Positions 18,267-27,648 of a stretch of DNA of 64,000 nt are shown here, in pieces (the stretch's first letter is position 1; each line of letters starts with the position of its first letter). Source of the DNA: Cyanobacteria bacterium SIG26 (GTDB taxonomy: Bacteria > Cyanobacteriota > Vampirovibrionia > Gastranaerophilales > Gastranaerophilaceae); contig SUTS01000001.1 in assembly GCA_015152555.1 (NCBI GenBank), forward strand, positions 124,001-188,000, given 5' to 3'. The notes below the pieces were generated by a model. That model worked only from the letters and a program-made list of their open reading frames with translations, was not told where the DNA came from and did no database searches. The position numbers and the translations under genes are program-made.

Positions 18267-18291
18267 TTTTTAAAACAAACAAACAACAGAA

Positions 18292-18322
18292 AAGAACCTT
18301 GTAGAGTATCTACAAGGTTCTT
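18292..18322 (+). terminator. Terminator of pckA
   Basis: A 14-bp stem (AAGAACCTTGTAGA / TCTACAAGGTTCTT) with a 3-base loop and a T tract, 26 bp after the stop. Confidence 0.92.
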
Positions 18323-18400
18323 TTTTCAGGATTATTTCGTTACAATTGAGGTATTTTAAGAATTTTAAGGATTATTTTGTAGTTGGGTAACACAATTACT

Positions 18401-18476
18401 CCCCTCCCTGGACGGACTCTGCCGAAACAAAACAATTAAGTATTGTTTTGCTGAGAGGTAAGGCTGGGGTGGGGTG
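18401..18476. repeat. CCCTCCC/GGGGTG dispersed repeat, long form
   Basis: Near-identical to 5891-5967: CCCCTCCCTGGACGG, ACTCTGCC, the AAAACAAT/ATTGTTTT hairpin, GCTGAGAG, and the end GGGGTGGGGTG. It opens the gene-free repeat island at 18327-18990. Confidence 0.8.
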
Positions 18477-18489
18477 ATGGGAATGGTAA

Positions 18490-18575
18490 CGTCATTCTGA
18501 GGGCTTTAGCCCGAAGAATCTCAAAAATTTGTATAGAAAAATAATAAGAGATTCTTCGCTCCGCACAGAATGACG
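18490..18575. repeat. TCATTCTGAG/GAAGAATCTC inverted-repeat element
   Basis: The left arm CGTCATTCTGAGGGCTTTAG plus CCCGAAGAATCTC is answered by the right arm GAGATTCTTCGCTCCGCACAG plus AATGACG. The outer ~7 and inner ~12 bases of the arms are complementary. This is a REP/BIME-like or MITE-like structure. A left-arm copy recurs at 28462-28495. Confidence 0.8.
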
Positions 18576-18610
18576 ATGAGCGGAAAGGCTATTAACTTAA
18601 ATATATTTAC

Positions 18611-18873
18611 CCCCGCTCAGAATGACGAAAGAACAAACAGGTGAAAGGAAACCTAATATTTACCCCCAGAATGACGATGGTAGGAATATAGAGATTCTTC
18701 GCTTATTCGGTGCTCGCAATAAACGGCACCGCTCACACTTGCAACGAAAACTCAACGTTTCCTTTGACGCGTGTTCGTCTCTCACTACGTTCGTGCCTCT
18801 GATCGCACCGGCTCAGAATGACGGTTTGCAAGTACTATCGACACCAATACATTTACCACCGAGGATGACGTAA
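18611..18873. repeat. Degenerate copies of the TCATTCTGAG element
   Basis: Right-arm fragments ending in (C)AGAATGACG occur at about 18616, 18666 and 18816, and a diverged GAGGATGACG at about 18861. GAGATTCTTCG at 18690 begins a copy with a ~100-bp GC-richer centre. Three arms follow the word ATTTACCCCC, ATATTTACCCCC or CATTTACCACC. An apparent 83-codon frame here is repeat sequence and not a gene. Confidence 0.65.
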
Positions 18874-18996
18874 AGTTTGACAAATAGTACCCTAGCACTA
18901 ACATTTACCCCTCAAAAATATCTTCCATACCAGGAAGAAAGATTATTTCCCTTTCTACTTCGGCCAAGCTCGCATCTCAAAATCTTGTCAAAAAAA

Positions 18997-19017
18997 AGCG
19001 TATGAATTACATACGCT
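18997..19017 (-). terminator. Terminator of the TPR gene
   Basis: An 8-bp stem AGCGTATG/CATACGCT with a 5-base loop. On the minus strand it is followed by a run of about 10 T, 29 bp after the TPR stop. Confidence 0.85.
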
Positions 19018-19045
19018 GTATACCTCATATAATATAAATATATCC

Positions 19046-20716
19046 TTATATTTCAAATAAACTATGAAGTCGGGATTGGATTTCACCCTCATCAAGCTCT
19101 TCGGTTAATCTATTTAAATCTATTGCAGTTTGATAATAATGCGCAGCATCATTTGTAAAGCCCATTTCCTGACTTGCACGACCGGCATTAAAATAAGCCA
19201 ATGTATAATTAGGATTTAGCGCAATTGCTTCTTCAAAATATTCTAACGCTTCTTCCGCGTTCATTAAACCATCCAAATACAATATACCTAAATTATTTTG
19301 AGCATATTCATTTTCAGGTTTCAATTCAACAGCTTTATGATACGCGACCAAAGCCTCTTCTAAATAATCTTTTTCCCAAAGTGCAATACCCACTTTTGAA
19401 TAAGCTCTAAATTCTTCAGGATTTAACGTAATCGCATCACAATAAGATCTGATTGCCTTATCTAAATCATAATCAGCCATATATATATCACCAAGGGCAA
19501 TATATAAATCATAGTTTTTCGGATCTAAAATAATCCCGGCTTGATATGTTGATACAGCAGCTTCAACATTACCTTTTTGTTCGGCAAATATCGAACCTAA
19601 AGCTTGACAAACAATGGATGTCCATTCCGCATCAGGATTTAAAGAAATAGCTTTTTGATAATGTTCGATTGCATCATCATACAATTCCATTTTTGCATAA
19701 GCATAACCTAAAGAGTTATTATAAAACGGATTTTCCGGATCATAATTAACCGCCAGTTTAAACGCACTAACTGAATTCATTTTATCTTCTTTTGACATAT
19801 ATAAATGACCAAGTTCATAATAAATTTGTGCAGTATCAATATCAAATTCTAATAATCTTTCATAACAGTCAATCGCTTCTTCTGTATTTTCAGGATAATA
19901 AGTTTGCAAAATTGTAGCTAACTTCACCAAAATATCTCGATTAAGCGGATTTGCTTCCAGAACTTTCCTATAACAATTAACAGTTGTTTCGATATCTTTA
20001 TTTCGTAACGCTAAATCACCAATTTTGTTATAGAAATATTCACTATGAACAGTATTATCAACGGCAGATTTATATAATTTTTCAGCCGAATTATACATTT
20101 TGAATTTTTCCAAAAATTTGCCCACAGTATTATATGAAAAAATTGAAACATCATTTGTCATGTTCTTATAAAGCATCTTCATTGTAGCTCTATCCCAAGC
20201 CAACATGACACTACCTGTTAAAAAGTAATACAAAAATCCGACATAATCCTTGTAACAAGCAGATTGTTGGTTATTTATTTTTTGCAAAATTGATTGAGAA
20301 AGAATCATCCTTGGGCGGCCTGATGTAAGCGGATTCATTGAAATCGCGGATTTAAATTCTTCTTCTGCAGATTCATAATCCTGCGCCAGTTGCATAAAAT
20401 AACCGGTATAAAGATGGGCGTCTTTATTATTAGGAGACAAAGAAATCGCCGTTTTACATTGTTCAATTGCAGAACCTACACTAATTTGACCCTGCTCCCA
20501 CATTAAAGTAGCAAGACGATAATAAGTTTCAGGGATGGTCGGGTCATATTTAACAGCATCAACATAATGCTCCATCGCTTCTTGCAAGTCCGAATTTCTC
20601 TGACCAAGCAAATATTTTTCGTGAGCTAATCTGGCTTTTTCTAACGAGCATTGCGCCCTTTGTTTATTTTCTTTGCTATCTGTGCCTATCATCGGCATTA
20701 ATACTTGTTCTGACAT
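19046..20716 (-). CDS. Tetratricopeptide-repeat protein
   Basis: Product of 556 residues made almost entirely of 34-residue TPR units, about a dozen. Recurring motifs are A-x-x-x-Y-x-x-A-I-x-L-x-P, for example AIEHYQKAISLNPDAEW, AVSTYQAGIILDPKNYD, AIRSYCDAITLNPEEFR, ALVAYHKAVELKPENEY and ALEYFEEAIALNPNYTL. There is no signal peptide, so it is probably a cytosolic scaffold. One unit near residues 165-190 is interrupted by a more hydrophobic stretch (YVGFLYYFLTGSVMLAW). The domain is certain, but the binding partner is not. Single-gene unit with its own terminator. Confidence 0.9.
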   Translation of the reverse strand: MSEQVLMPMIGTDSKENKQRAQCSLEKARLAHEKYLLGQRNSDLQEAMEHYVDAVKYDPTIPETYYRLATLMWEQGQISVGSAIEQCKTAISLSPNNKDAHLYTGYFMQLAQDYESAEEEFKSAISMNPLTSGRPRMILSQSILQKINNQQSACYKDYVGFLYYFLTGSVMLAWDRATMKMLYKNMTNDVSIFSYNTVGKFLEKFKMYNSAEKLYKSAVDNTVHSEYFYNKIGDLALRNKDIETTVNCYRKVLEANPLNRDILVKLATILQTYYPENTEEAIDCYERLLEFDIDTAQIYYELGHLYMSKEDKMNSVSAFKLAVNYDPENPFYNNSLGYAYAKMELYDDAIEHYQKAISLNPDAEWTSIVCQALGSIFAEQKGNVEAAVSTYQAGIILDPKNYDLYIALGDIYMADYDLDKAIRSYCDAITLNPEEFRAYSKVGIALWEKDYLEEALVAYHKAVELKPENEYAQNNLGILYLDGLMNAEEALEYFEEAIALNPNYTLAYFNAGRASQEMGFTNDAAHYYQTAIDLNRLTEELDEGEIQSRLHSLFEI

Positions 20717-20885
20717 CTTTCTGCCCCACTACAATATAGATTTACATGTCATGTCGGATGCGAACTTCATTTCTTTAATCTAATATATAAAATCTCCTCC
20801 ATTTGTAGTAGAAATATAGACAAAAAATAATTTAATAAAGACGATATTTATTGATTTTTACACATTTTAATGCCAAGATTAAATT

Positions 20886-22058
20886 ATGCATTATAATAAA
20901 AATGAACAAAAAACACTAGCTTGGCTTAATGGGGCACATTATATCAATGACATTTACACAGGATTTTTAAATCCGATTATGCCGTTTATTGCAGAACAGG
21001 TAAAGATTTCTATGCCAATAGCAACAATCATTCTGAGCTGTTCACACATTTTTTCGTCATTATTACAGCCTTATTTTGGATTTTTTGCAGACAAAATAAA
21101 AAAACGCGCATTTGTATTTTGGGGGTTAATACTTACCGCATCATTTATATCCCTAGTTCCTTCCTGCATCAACATTAAAACAATGGTTCTATGTATAATA
21201 TTAGGTAGTTTAGGCTCCAGCTTATTCCACCCACAGGCTCTTGGATTTGTTGTAAAATTTTCAACCTCAAATGTAGCAAAAAACATGGGGATATTTATTG
21301 CTATGGGAACCCTTGGTTATTCAATGGGCCCACTATTATCCTCAACTATAGCTCAATATTTCGGACTTGACAAAATGCCGACACTGGCATTATTAGGAGT
21401 GATTTGGGCTAGCTTGATGTTTTTATGCGTACCAAAATTTTCTCATATAGAAACTCAAACTGCTAGAATTCAGCTAAAACAAGCATTTGTTGATATTTTA
21501 TCAAATAGGAAATTAAATATTCTCAATATAATCGCGATGTTAAAATCTTTAATAACAACTTCATGTTCTATTTTGTTACCATTTTTATGGAAGGCTCAAG
21601 GATATAGCAAATTACAGATAGGACTAGCAATGTTTTGTTTCTTACTATTGGGCGGGATTGCATCATTAATAAGTCCAAAACTTGAAAAGAAACTCGGAAC
21701 AGCAAATGTATTTTATATATCAATGATAACAACATTTCCGATGATGTTACTTTTTATGTTTACGTATGAAAAAATCCCAGTGATATCTTTTCTTATATAT
21801 ATATTAATGGGCTTTGTAACAATGTTCGCAACACCTATAACAATGAGTATGGCTCAAAAAGTTTTACCTCAATATAAAAGTATAATCGGAGGATTTATCA
21901 ACGGTTTTTCGTGGGGAATTGTTGCAATTGCAATGTCAGTAATCGGATATATCGCCCAAGCAACAAGCATTGTACCAGTACTTGTTGCCATTTCAACAAT
22001 TCCGGCAATATGTTCAATACTTGTAAAAAAGTTGTTTACAACCACTAACAACAGCTAA
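20886..22058 (+). CDS. MFS transporter, fosmidomycin-resistance (Fsr)-like
   Basis: Product of 390 residues with twelve predicted membrane segments. It opens with NGAHYINDIYTGFLNPIMPFI, the H-x-x-x-D-x-Y-x-G-F-L motif of the Fsr branch. FSSLLQPYFGFFADKIKKR then serves as the MFS loop 2-3 motif, and LGSSLFHPQALGFV matches the 'G-S-x-x-F-H-P' signature of that branch. It is probably a drug or metabolite proton antiporter; the substrate cannot be read from sequence. It has a monocistronic layout. Confidence 0.85.
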   Translation: MHYNKNEQKTLAWLNGAHYINDIYTGFLNPIMPFIAEQVKISMPIATIILSCSHIFSSLLQPYFGFFADKIKKRAFVFWGLILTASFISLVPSCINIKTMVLCIILGSLGSSLFHPQALGFVVKFSTSNVAKNMGIFIAMGTLGYSMGPLLSSTIAQYFGLDKMPTLALLGVIWASLMFLCVPKFSHIETQTARIQLKQAFVDILSNRKLNILNIIAMLKSLITTSCSILLPFLWKAQGYSKLQIGLAMFCFLLLGGIASLISPKLEKKLGTANVFYISMITTFPMMLLFMFTYEKIPVISFLIYILMGFVTMFATPITMSMAQKVLPQYKSIIGGFINGFSWGIVAIAMSVIGYIAQATSIVPVLVAISTIPAICSILVKKLFTTTNNS

Positions 22059-22078
22059 AACAATACCCGGAATAAAAC

Positions 22079-22318
22079 TTAACCAACAATAGATAGACAT
22101 CTTGAGCCATTTGTTTCGGCTTTATCTTTTGAAATCATAGAGGTAACAGATTGTATGATATTTTTCACAAAATTAGGTGTATCATACACAAGTTTTTGAT
22201 CGCTGTCATGACCAAAGTTTTCTGTCATTTTAGACTTTGCAGACTGCTGCTTTGAAGAAGCATTCTCAACCCCAATATTAGTATTATGATTTAAATAACT
22301 GATTGCCGAAACAAGCAT
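22079..22318 (-). CDS. Small hypothetical protein
   Basis: About 79 residues from an ATG at 22318. A TTG at 22330 would add four residues and is preceded by no better ribosome-binding site. The product starts MLVSAISYLNHNTNIG. It has a Ser/Lys/Gln-rich middle and a possible amphipathic helix FVKNIIQSVTSMISKD. No family is recognised. It is tail-to-tail with the MFS gene at 20 bp. Composition is gene-like, but evidence is limited to the open frame and its fit in the gap. Confidence 0.45.
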   Translation of the reverse strand: MLVSAISYLNHNTNIGVENASSKQQSAKSKMTENFGHDSDQKLVYDTPNFVKNIIQSVTSMISKDKAETNGSRCLSIVG

Positions 22319-22538
22319 ACCTAACCCCAACTATCTCTACAAAGGAATTTTATACTAAACTACATATAAAATCAAGAGGATTAAACAAAAATTTAATCCA
22401 TAAAAAACAAACCCTTTACAAATAAATATAAACTAACCTCAGCATCCTTTGTTTTTATAAAATTTACAAACTCAAGTAAAAAGACATTTCCCCGACTAAA
22501 AATAAAAAGCCAAGATTCTCATCATGATTCTTTAAGGT

Positions 22539-22554
22539 GCGGGAGACGAGGCTC
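22539..22554 (-). repeat. Duplicate of the tRNA-Gly 3' end
   Basis: The 16 bases GCGGGAGACGAGGCTC are identical to the tRNA-Gly 3' part at 22619-22634, exactly 80 bp apart and in the same orientation. This may be a decayed second tRNA or an attachment-site remnant. Confidence 0.6.
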
Positions 22555-22578
22555 ATCAATCCACAATCTACACACTAT

Positions 22579-22613
22579 AAAAAAGCCTTAAGACTAAAGT
22601 CTAAGGCTTTTTT
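22579..22613. terminator. Terminator downstream of tRNA-Gly
   Basis: Stem AAAAAAGCCTT-A-AGACT / AGTCT-AAGGCTTTTTT with a single bulged A and a 2-base loop, starting immediately after the tRNA 3' end. Confidence 0.8.
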
Positions 22614-22614
22614 A

Positions 22615-22689
22615 TGGAGCGGGAGACGAGGCTCGAACTCGCGACATCCTCCTTGGCAAGGAGGCATTCTACCACTGAATTACCCCCGC
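22615..22689 (-). tRNA. tRNA-Gly (GCC)
   Basis: The minus strand folds as a cloverleaf of 75 bases including an encoded CCA. The acceptor stem is GCGGGGG/CTCCCGC (one G-T pair). The anticodon stem-loop is CCTCC-TTGCCAA-GGAGG with anticodon GCC, and the T arm contains GTTCGAGC. The discriminator is U. Confidence 0.96.
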
Positions 22690-22851
22690 ATATTTGGGTT
22701 ACCCTTTTATAATACGTGCTAAAAAAAAAATTGCAAGACTTTTTTTATTATTATTTTGTAAAGTTTTATTTACAATCATCTTAAATCAAGCAATTTTAAA
22801 CCTTCAGCACCATTATATCAACAGCAGATTAACACTGAAAGGAATTTATTT

Positions 22852-23991
22852 ATGTCAATTATCTCAAAATTATTTACCCCGAAAACTGTAACAACAGTAC
22901 AAGAAGCTATCACCCCTAAATCCAAACAACTACCAAACAGATACACTCATGGCGGTATTGTTCCTTGCGGGGCAAACACACTACCTCAACGTACAGATTC
23001 ATTAGGAGAAATTGTGGATTCTTTAGAAATCCAACAAAAAAATCAACGTAAAAGAAGTGAACAATACCTTAAAGAGGTCCTCGAATCTCTCAAAAGTGAA
23101 AACTATGATTTTGAAAAAGTAGCTAAGCAAACAGGTAAAGATGTTCGTGCAGTAATTTGTGATTATGTAGGAAAAGCAATTGACCAACACAACCAATTTG
23201 TAAAAAATGGTGGCCGTGTATCAAATGAAGCATATAAAAAATTACTAGAACTCCAACGGATAGCACGTAGCGCAATTTCATCAAAAGCTGCAGAAATTAA
23301 ATCAAACGAAATCGGCGAATTTATTAAATCAACAAAAGGAATGCCTCAAAGACATGCCAGTTTAGCTCACGATATCGTAGATTTATCTTGCTCACATAAA
23401 ATGATTAGTGATGAAGTTTTCCCAGAAGTTAACCTTAATGATATCGGTTTTGACAAAACAACTAACAAAGAAATGACACGTGCTGGATACGCATTAAAAA
23501 AATTAGCCGAGGCAAGCAAACGCAATCCTGCTGTTGCGGACTTAGCTGAAGCTGTTGCAACACATTCAGGTGATACGAACTCTAAATATTTTATCCCTAG
23601 ATTTTTAGAAAACACTGACTTTCAACCTGAGCAACTTAAAGCTACAGAAGAACTAATACCTTATCTTTCAAAAAGTATCTTAAAAGGTATGCCATCTATG
23701 GATTTGGGCGCAAATTCTAAAGAAAACCAATTCTTAAATATAGTCAATGCACTTTGTTCATCTGATTCAAAACCAGAAAATTTAAAATTATTAAAACAAA
23801 TTTATGAAATTACAGATGCTGACGGTATTAGAACAGATCACGGCATAAATATTGATACTATCAGATTAGGCGATAATGCAAAAATGAAAGAAAATATGGA
23901 CGCTCTAAGAGAAGTTATTAAAAATGCTGAAGCAAAACAACAAGAAATCGATGTTGCAGAATTTTTAACAAAAAATGTAAATATGGATTAA
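22852..23991 (+). CDS. Hypothetical helical protein
   Basis: Product of 379 residues with no signal peptide or membrane segment. It is mostly helical and charged, with KKNQRKRSEQYLKEVLESLKSENYDFEKV (coiled-coil-like, about residues 60-88) and ACSDSKPENLKLLKQIYEIT-type helices toward the end. I recognise no domain. GAAAGGA precedes the ATG. Such cytosolic helical proteins are common lineage-specific products, but I cannot assign a role. A bidirectional hairpin shared with the dnaE 3' end follows. Confidence 0.7.
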   Translation: MSIISKLFTPKTVTTVQEAITPKSKQLPNRYTHGGIVPCGANTLPQRTDSLGEIVDSLEIQQKNQRKRSEQYLKEVLESLKSENYDFEKVAKQTGKDVRAVICDYVGKAIDQHNQFVKNGGRVSNEAYKKLLELQRIARSAISSKAAEIKSNEIGEFIKSTKGMPQRHASLAHDIVDLSCSHKMISDEVFPEVNLNDIGFDKTTNKEMTRAGYALKKLAEASKRNPAVADLAEAVATHSGDTNSKYFIPRFLENTDFQPEQLKATEELIPYLSKSILKGMPSMDLGANSKENQFLNIVNALCSSDSKPENLKLLKQIYEITDADGIRTDHGINIDTIRLGDNAKMKENMDALREVIKNAEAKQQEIDVAEFLTKNVNMD

Positions 23992-24022
23992 TTTATAACA
24001 CCCACAATAATTAACCTAAACG

Positions 24023-24051
24023 AAAGACGGCGATTATTCATCGTCGTCTTT
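24023..24051. terminator. Bidirectional terminator overlapping the dnaE 3' end
   Basis: A 12-bp stem (AAAGACGGCGAT / ATCGTCGTCTTT, one G-T pair) with a 5-base loop. The right arm encodes the last acidic residues (DDDE) of DnaE, so the coding end doubles as the hairpin. Confidence 0.75.
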
Positions 24052-27000
24052 TAAATCTGTATCCATTGATTTTATTGATACATCAATCTTATTACCAAAG
24101 CCTTTTTTTAAGGTATTAACCAAGTCGTTTGAAGAATTCACCCAGAACATAGAAGATGCTAGGATTTTGACATCACCTGTCAAATCTTTCAATTTCAACA
24201 TCAAAGGATCAGTTCCTAAGAAATTACATAAAGTTTGTTTTAATAACATCAATTCTTCAAACTTAAACTCCTCTTTAAGCTCAATAGTAAAGATATTCGA
24301 ATTATCAACCGGTTTAATAGTATCAATCAAAATAATAGGCGGTTCATCTTCCCCGCGACGAGAAACTTTACCTGATACAATAATCCTTTGCTCGTTCTGT
24401 AAAAATTCATTATATTCAGCGATTTTAGAATTAAATGCCAAAGTATCAATTCTACCCGTCAAATCCTCAACAGTAACAAATCTAATAAATTTAGTCGGAT
24501 CATTTTTAGTTGGGATTTGCTTTGTTGCAATAACAAGCCCACAAATAGTTACAACTTTATCATTTGCGATATCAGGGATTTCAGAAATCTTATGAGTCAT
24601 CAAAAATGGTAATTTATCCCTTATTGTTGATAATGGATGACTTGTTACATAAAATCCCAAAAATTCTTTCTCAAATATTTGAATTTGACGAGCATCATAT
24701 TCTTCATCGGAACCTGCAAGAGTAAATTTTGCATTATCAATTGATGCGGTATCACCCAACATATCAAATAAACTACCTTGCCCTGATTCTTTCTCTTTGG
24801 CTTCTTTTGATGCAGTTGCGGTGATATATTCAAGGTTTTCCATCAACTGTTTGCGGCTTTTTTCAATAGTTGAAAACGCACCGGCTTTAATTAATCCTTC
24901 TAAAGTCCGTTTGTTAGTACACTTTACATCAACACGTTTAATGTAATCATAAATTGATTTAAACGGTCCATTTTCTTCTCTTTCTTTAATAATATCTTCA
25001 ATCACGCCTTCACCAACTTGCTTAATTGAAGCAAGACCAAAGCGGATATTATCTCCATCTGGTGTGAACGTTGCAAGAGAATTGTTGATATCCGGAGGAA
25101 GAACTTTGATACCTTTTTTCAATGCTTCTTCAATGTATAACTGAGTTTTTTCTTGATCACCTGATACACTAGATAGAAGTGCAGACAAATACTCAACAGG
25201 ATAATGACATTTTAAATACGCAGTTTGATATGCAACAAAAGCATACGCAGCTGAATGCGAACGGTTAAAACAGTATGATGCAAAACTTAAGATTTGATTG
25301 AACAAAGCTTCAGCATCTTTAGAAGACATACCGTGTTTTGCAGAACGTTCAATAAACAAACCCTTCTGCTTTTCCATTTCATCAACTTTTTTCTTACCCA
25401 TCATACGACGAACCATATCAGCTTGTCCTAATGAATAATCAGCCAAGATTTGGAAGACTTGCATAATTTGTTCTTGATAAACAATAGTCCCGTAAGTGTC
25501 TTTTAACACATTTTCCAAAGAAGGATGAGCATAAGTAATTGCTTGACGACCATGTTTACGTTCAACAAAATCATCCACCATCCCCGAATCTAATGGGCCA
25601 GGACGGAACAAAGCAACTAACGCACCTAAATCTTCAAAAACGTCAGGTCTTAAACGTTTAACAAGATTTTTCATCCCTTGAGATTCTAGCTGGAATACCC
25701 CATCCGTATCACCTGTCATTAACATTTCATAAGTTGGCTTATCATCAAGCGGAATATTGTTAATATCAACCTTTATACCTTGACGTTTTTCAATCATATC
25801 AACGGTTTTATATATAGTCGTTAAATTTCGCAGACCCAAAAAGTCCATTTTTAGCAAATTCAAAAACTCAGTTGCCGCATGAGGAGGATAACCTGTTTGA
25901 ATAATACCATCTTTCGAAGGTTGAATTGGTAAAATTTCATTCAATGGCTTTGGCGCAATAATAACACCAGCAGCGTGAGTACCGGTATTATTTTTTAACC
26001 CTTCGATACCAACAGCCAAATCAATCAACTTTTTCATACCGACAGTTTTACCTTCGGTCGGATCAATCATAATCTGTTCATCTTTGTCATACAAAGCTCT
26101 TAATTCAGAGCCTTCATATTCCATTGCTTTTTTAAGAGTTTTTGCTTTATCATTGATACTCATTGCAAGCTCAATTGCTGGATCAATTAAACCTGCAAGT
26201 TTATTTGCTTCAGAAAATGGAACTTTTAAAATCCTAGCAACACCTTTGAATGCTGCTTTAGCTGCATACGTACCAAAAGTAATAATCTGACAAACCTTAT
26301 CTTCGCCATATTTTTTTGTTACATAATCAATGACCTCACCACGACGTTCAATACAAAAGTCAATATCGACATCGGGCATCGTAAAACGTTCAGGATTCAA
26401 AAACCTTTCAAACAACAGTTTATGCTGAATTGGGTCAAGATCGGTAATTTCAAGAGCATAAGCAACTACAGAACCCGCCGCAGAACCCCTACCAGGGCCA
26501 ACAGGAATACCATGAGTTTTTGCATAATGAATAAAGTCCCACGTAATCAAGAAATATGCAGAAAATCCCATCTGCTGAATTACACCAAGCTCATATTTAA
26601 CACGGTCCTGAATCTCTTTTGAAACATCTTCACCATAACGTTTTTTCAATCCACAATGAACAATATACTCTAGATATGTATCAATCGTATGCCCTGCAGG
26701 AACTTCATATTCTGGCAATGGACTTTTTGTCTCAATGATAATATGACATTTGTCAGCAATTTTAACTGTATTTTGAATACATCTATCAAATAATTCCGCA
26801 TCCATCCACCTGAATGAATCTCTTAATTGAGACGGAGTTTTTACATAGAATTCATTATTTGGGAAATGAAAACGATTAGGATCATCTTTATCACTGTTTG
26901 TTTGCATACACAATAAAGTATCGTGCATATCAGCGTCTTCCAAACGTAAATAATGAGAGTCATTTGTAATGACCATCTCAATATCAAGTTCTTGTGCCAA

Positions 27001-27591
27001 CCTTATCAAATCAGGGTTTGTACGTTTCTGTTCTTCTAACCCATGATCTTGCAACTCAATATAATAATCCTCTCCAAACAAATCTTTGTATTTTTTTGCA
27101 ATTTCTTTTGCGCCATCATAATCATTTACCAAAAGTTTTTGTAAAACTTCACCACCAAGACACGCCGAACAACAAATTAACCCTTCGTGATATTGTTCTA
27201 ACAGTTCCCAATTAATACGAGGTTTTACGTAACGACCTTCACACCACGCAATAGAAGTCAATTTAATAATATTAGAATAACCAACGTTATTTTTTGCAAT
27301 CAAAACTAAGTGATAACAAGGATTGTTGTTTTTATCATGTTCTTTTATATCACCGTCGTGAACATAAAATTCACAACCCATCAAAGGCTTAACACCAGAA
27401 TCACGAGCTAACTCATAAAGTTCCATATCCCCATACATAACACCGTGGTCAGTTACAGCAACCGCAGGAAAATTATTTTCCTTACAGAAATTAAGTAACT
27501 CACCTATTCTTATCGCTCCATCCAACAACGAATACTCTGTATGCAGGTGGAGAGGAACATATTGTTGCTCTGTATCTACCATAATACACAT
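24034..27591 (-). CDS. dnaE: DNA polymerase III subunit alpha
   Basis: Replicative polymerase catalytic subunit, 1185 residues, the usual DnaE1 size. The N-terminal PHP domain shows LHLHTEYSLLDGAI (about 14-27) and AVTDHGVMYG (about 45-54). The polymerase core has GPGRGSAAGS (about 365-374) and the catalytic aspartates in PDVDIDFC (D407, D409, D411). A helix-hairpin-helix region, an OB domain (VVTICGLVIATKQIPTKND...IRFVTVEDLTG) and a C-terminal region follow. An ATG three codons in (27582) is an equally good start, and neither has a clear ribosome-binding site. Transcribed alone. Confidence 0.98.
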   Translation of the reverse strand: MCIMVDTEQQYVPLHLHTEYSLLDGAIRIGELLNFCKENNFPAVAVTDHGVMYGDMELYELARDSGVKPLMGCEFYVHDGDIKEHDKNNNPCYHLVLIAKNNVGYSNIIKLTSIAWCEGRYVKPRINWELLEQYHEGLICCSACLGGEVLQKLLVNDYDGAKEIAKKYKDLFGEDYYIELQDHGLEEQKRTNPDLIRLAQELDIEMVITNDSHYLRLEDADMHDTLLCMQTNSDKDDPNRFHFPNNEFYVKTPSQLRDSFRWMDAELFDRCIQNTVKIADKCHIIIETKSPLPEYEVPAGHTIDTYLEYIVHCGLKKRYGEDVSKEIQDRVKYELGVIQQMGFSAYFLITWDFIHYAKTHGIPVGPGRGSAAGSVVAYALEITDLDPIQHKLLFERFLNPERFTMPDVDIDFCIERRGEVIDYVTKKYGEDKVCQIITFGTYAAKAAFKGVARILKVPFSEANKLAGLIDPAIELAMSINDKAKTLKKAMEYEGSELRALYDKDEQIMIDPTEGKTVGMKKLIDLAVGIEGLKNNTGTHAAGVIIAPKPLNEILPIQPSKDGIIQTGYPPHAATEFLNLLKMDFLGLRNLTTIYKTVDMIEKRQGIKVDINNIPLDDKPTYEMLMTGDTDGVFQLESQGMKNLVKRLRPDVFEDLGALVALFRPGPLDSGMVDDFVERKHGRQAITYAHPSLENVLKDTYGTIVYQEQIMQVFQILADYSLGQADMVRRMMGKKKVDEMEKQKGLFIERSAKHGMSSKDAEALFNQILSFASYCFNRSHSAAYAFVAYQTAYLKCHYPVEYLSALLSSVSGDQEKTQLYIEEALKKGIKVLPPDINNSLATFTPDGDNIRFGLASIKQVGEGVIEDIIKEREENGPFKSIYDYIKRVDVKCTNKRTLEGLIKAGAFSTIEKSRKQLMENLEYITATASKEAKEKESGQGSLFDMLGDTASIDNAKFTLAGSDEEYDARQIQIFEKEFLGFYVTSHPLSTIRDKLPFLMTHKISEIPDIANDKVVTICGLVIATKQIPTKNDPTKFIRFVTVEDLTGRIDTLAFNSKIAEYNEFLQNEQRIIVSGKVSRRGEDEPPIILIDTIKPVDNSNIFTIELKEEFKFEELMLLKQTLCNFLGTDPLMLKLKDLTGDVKILASSMFWVNSSNDLVNTLKKGFGNKIDVSIKSMDTDLKDDDE

Positions 27592-27648
27592 ATGATATCA
27601 TGCATTATTTCGCAAAAAAAGAAATTATTAAATTAATTTAACGCAATA

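Noticed and set aside
18622-18873. 83-codon plus-strand open frame
   Set aside because: It lies wholly in degenerate repeat arms and has no ribosome-binding site or protein-like composition.
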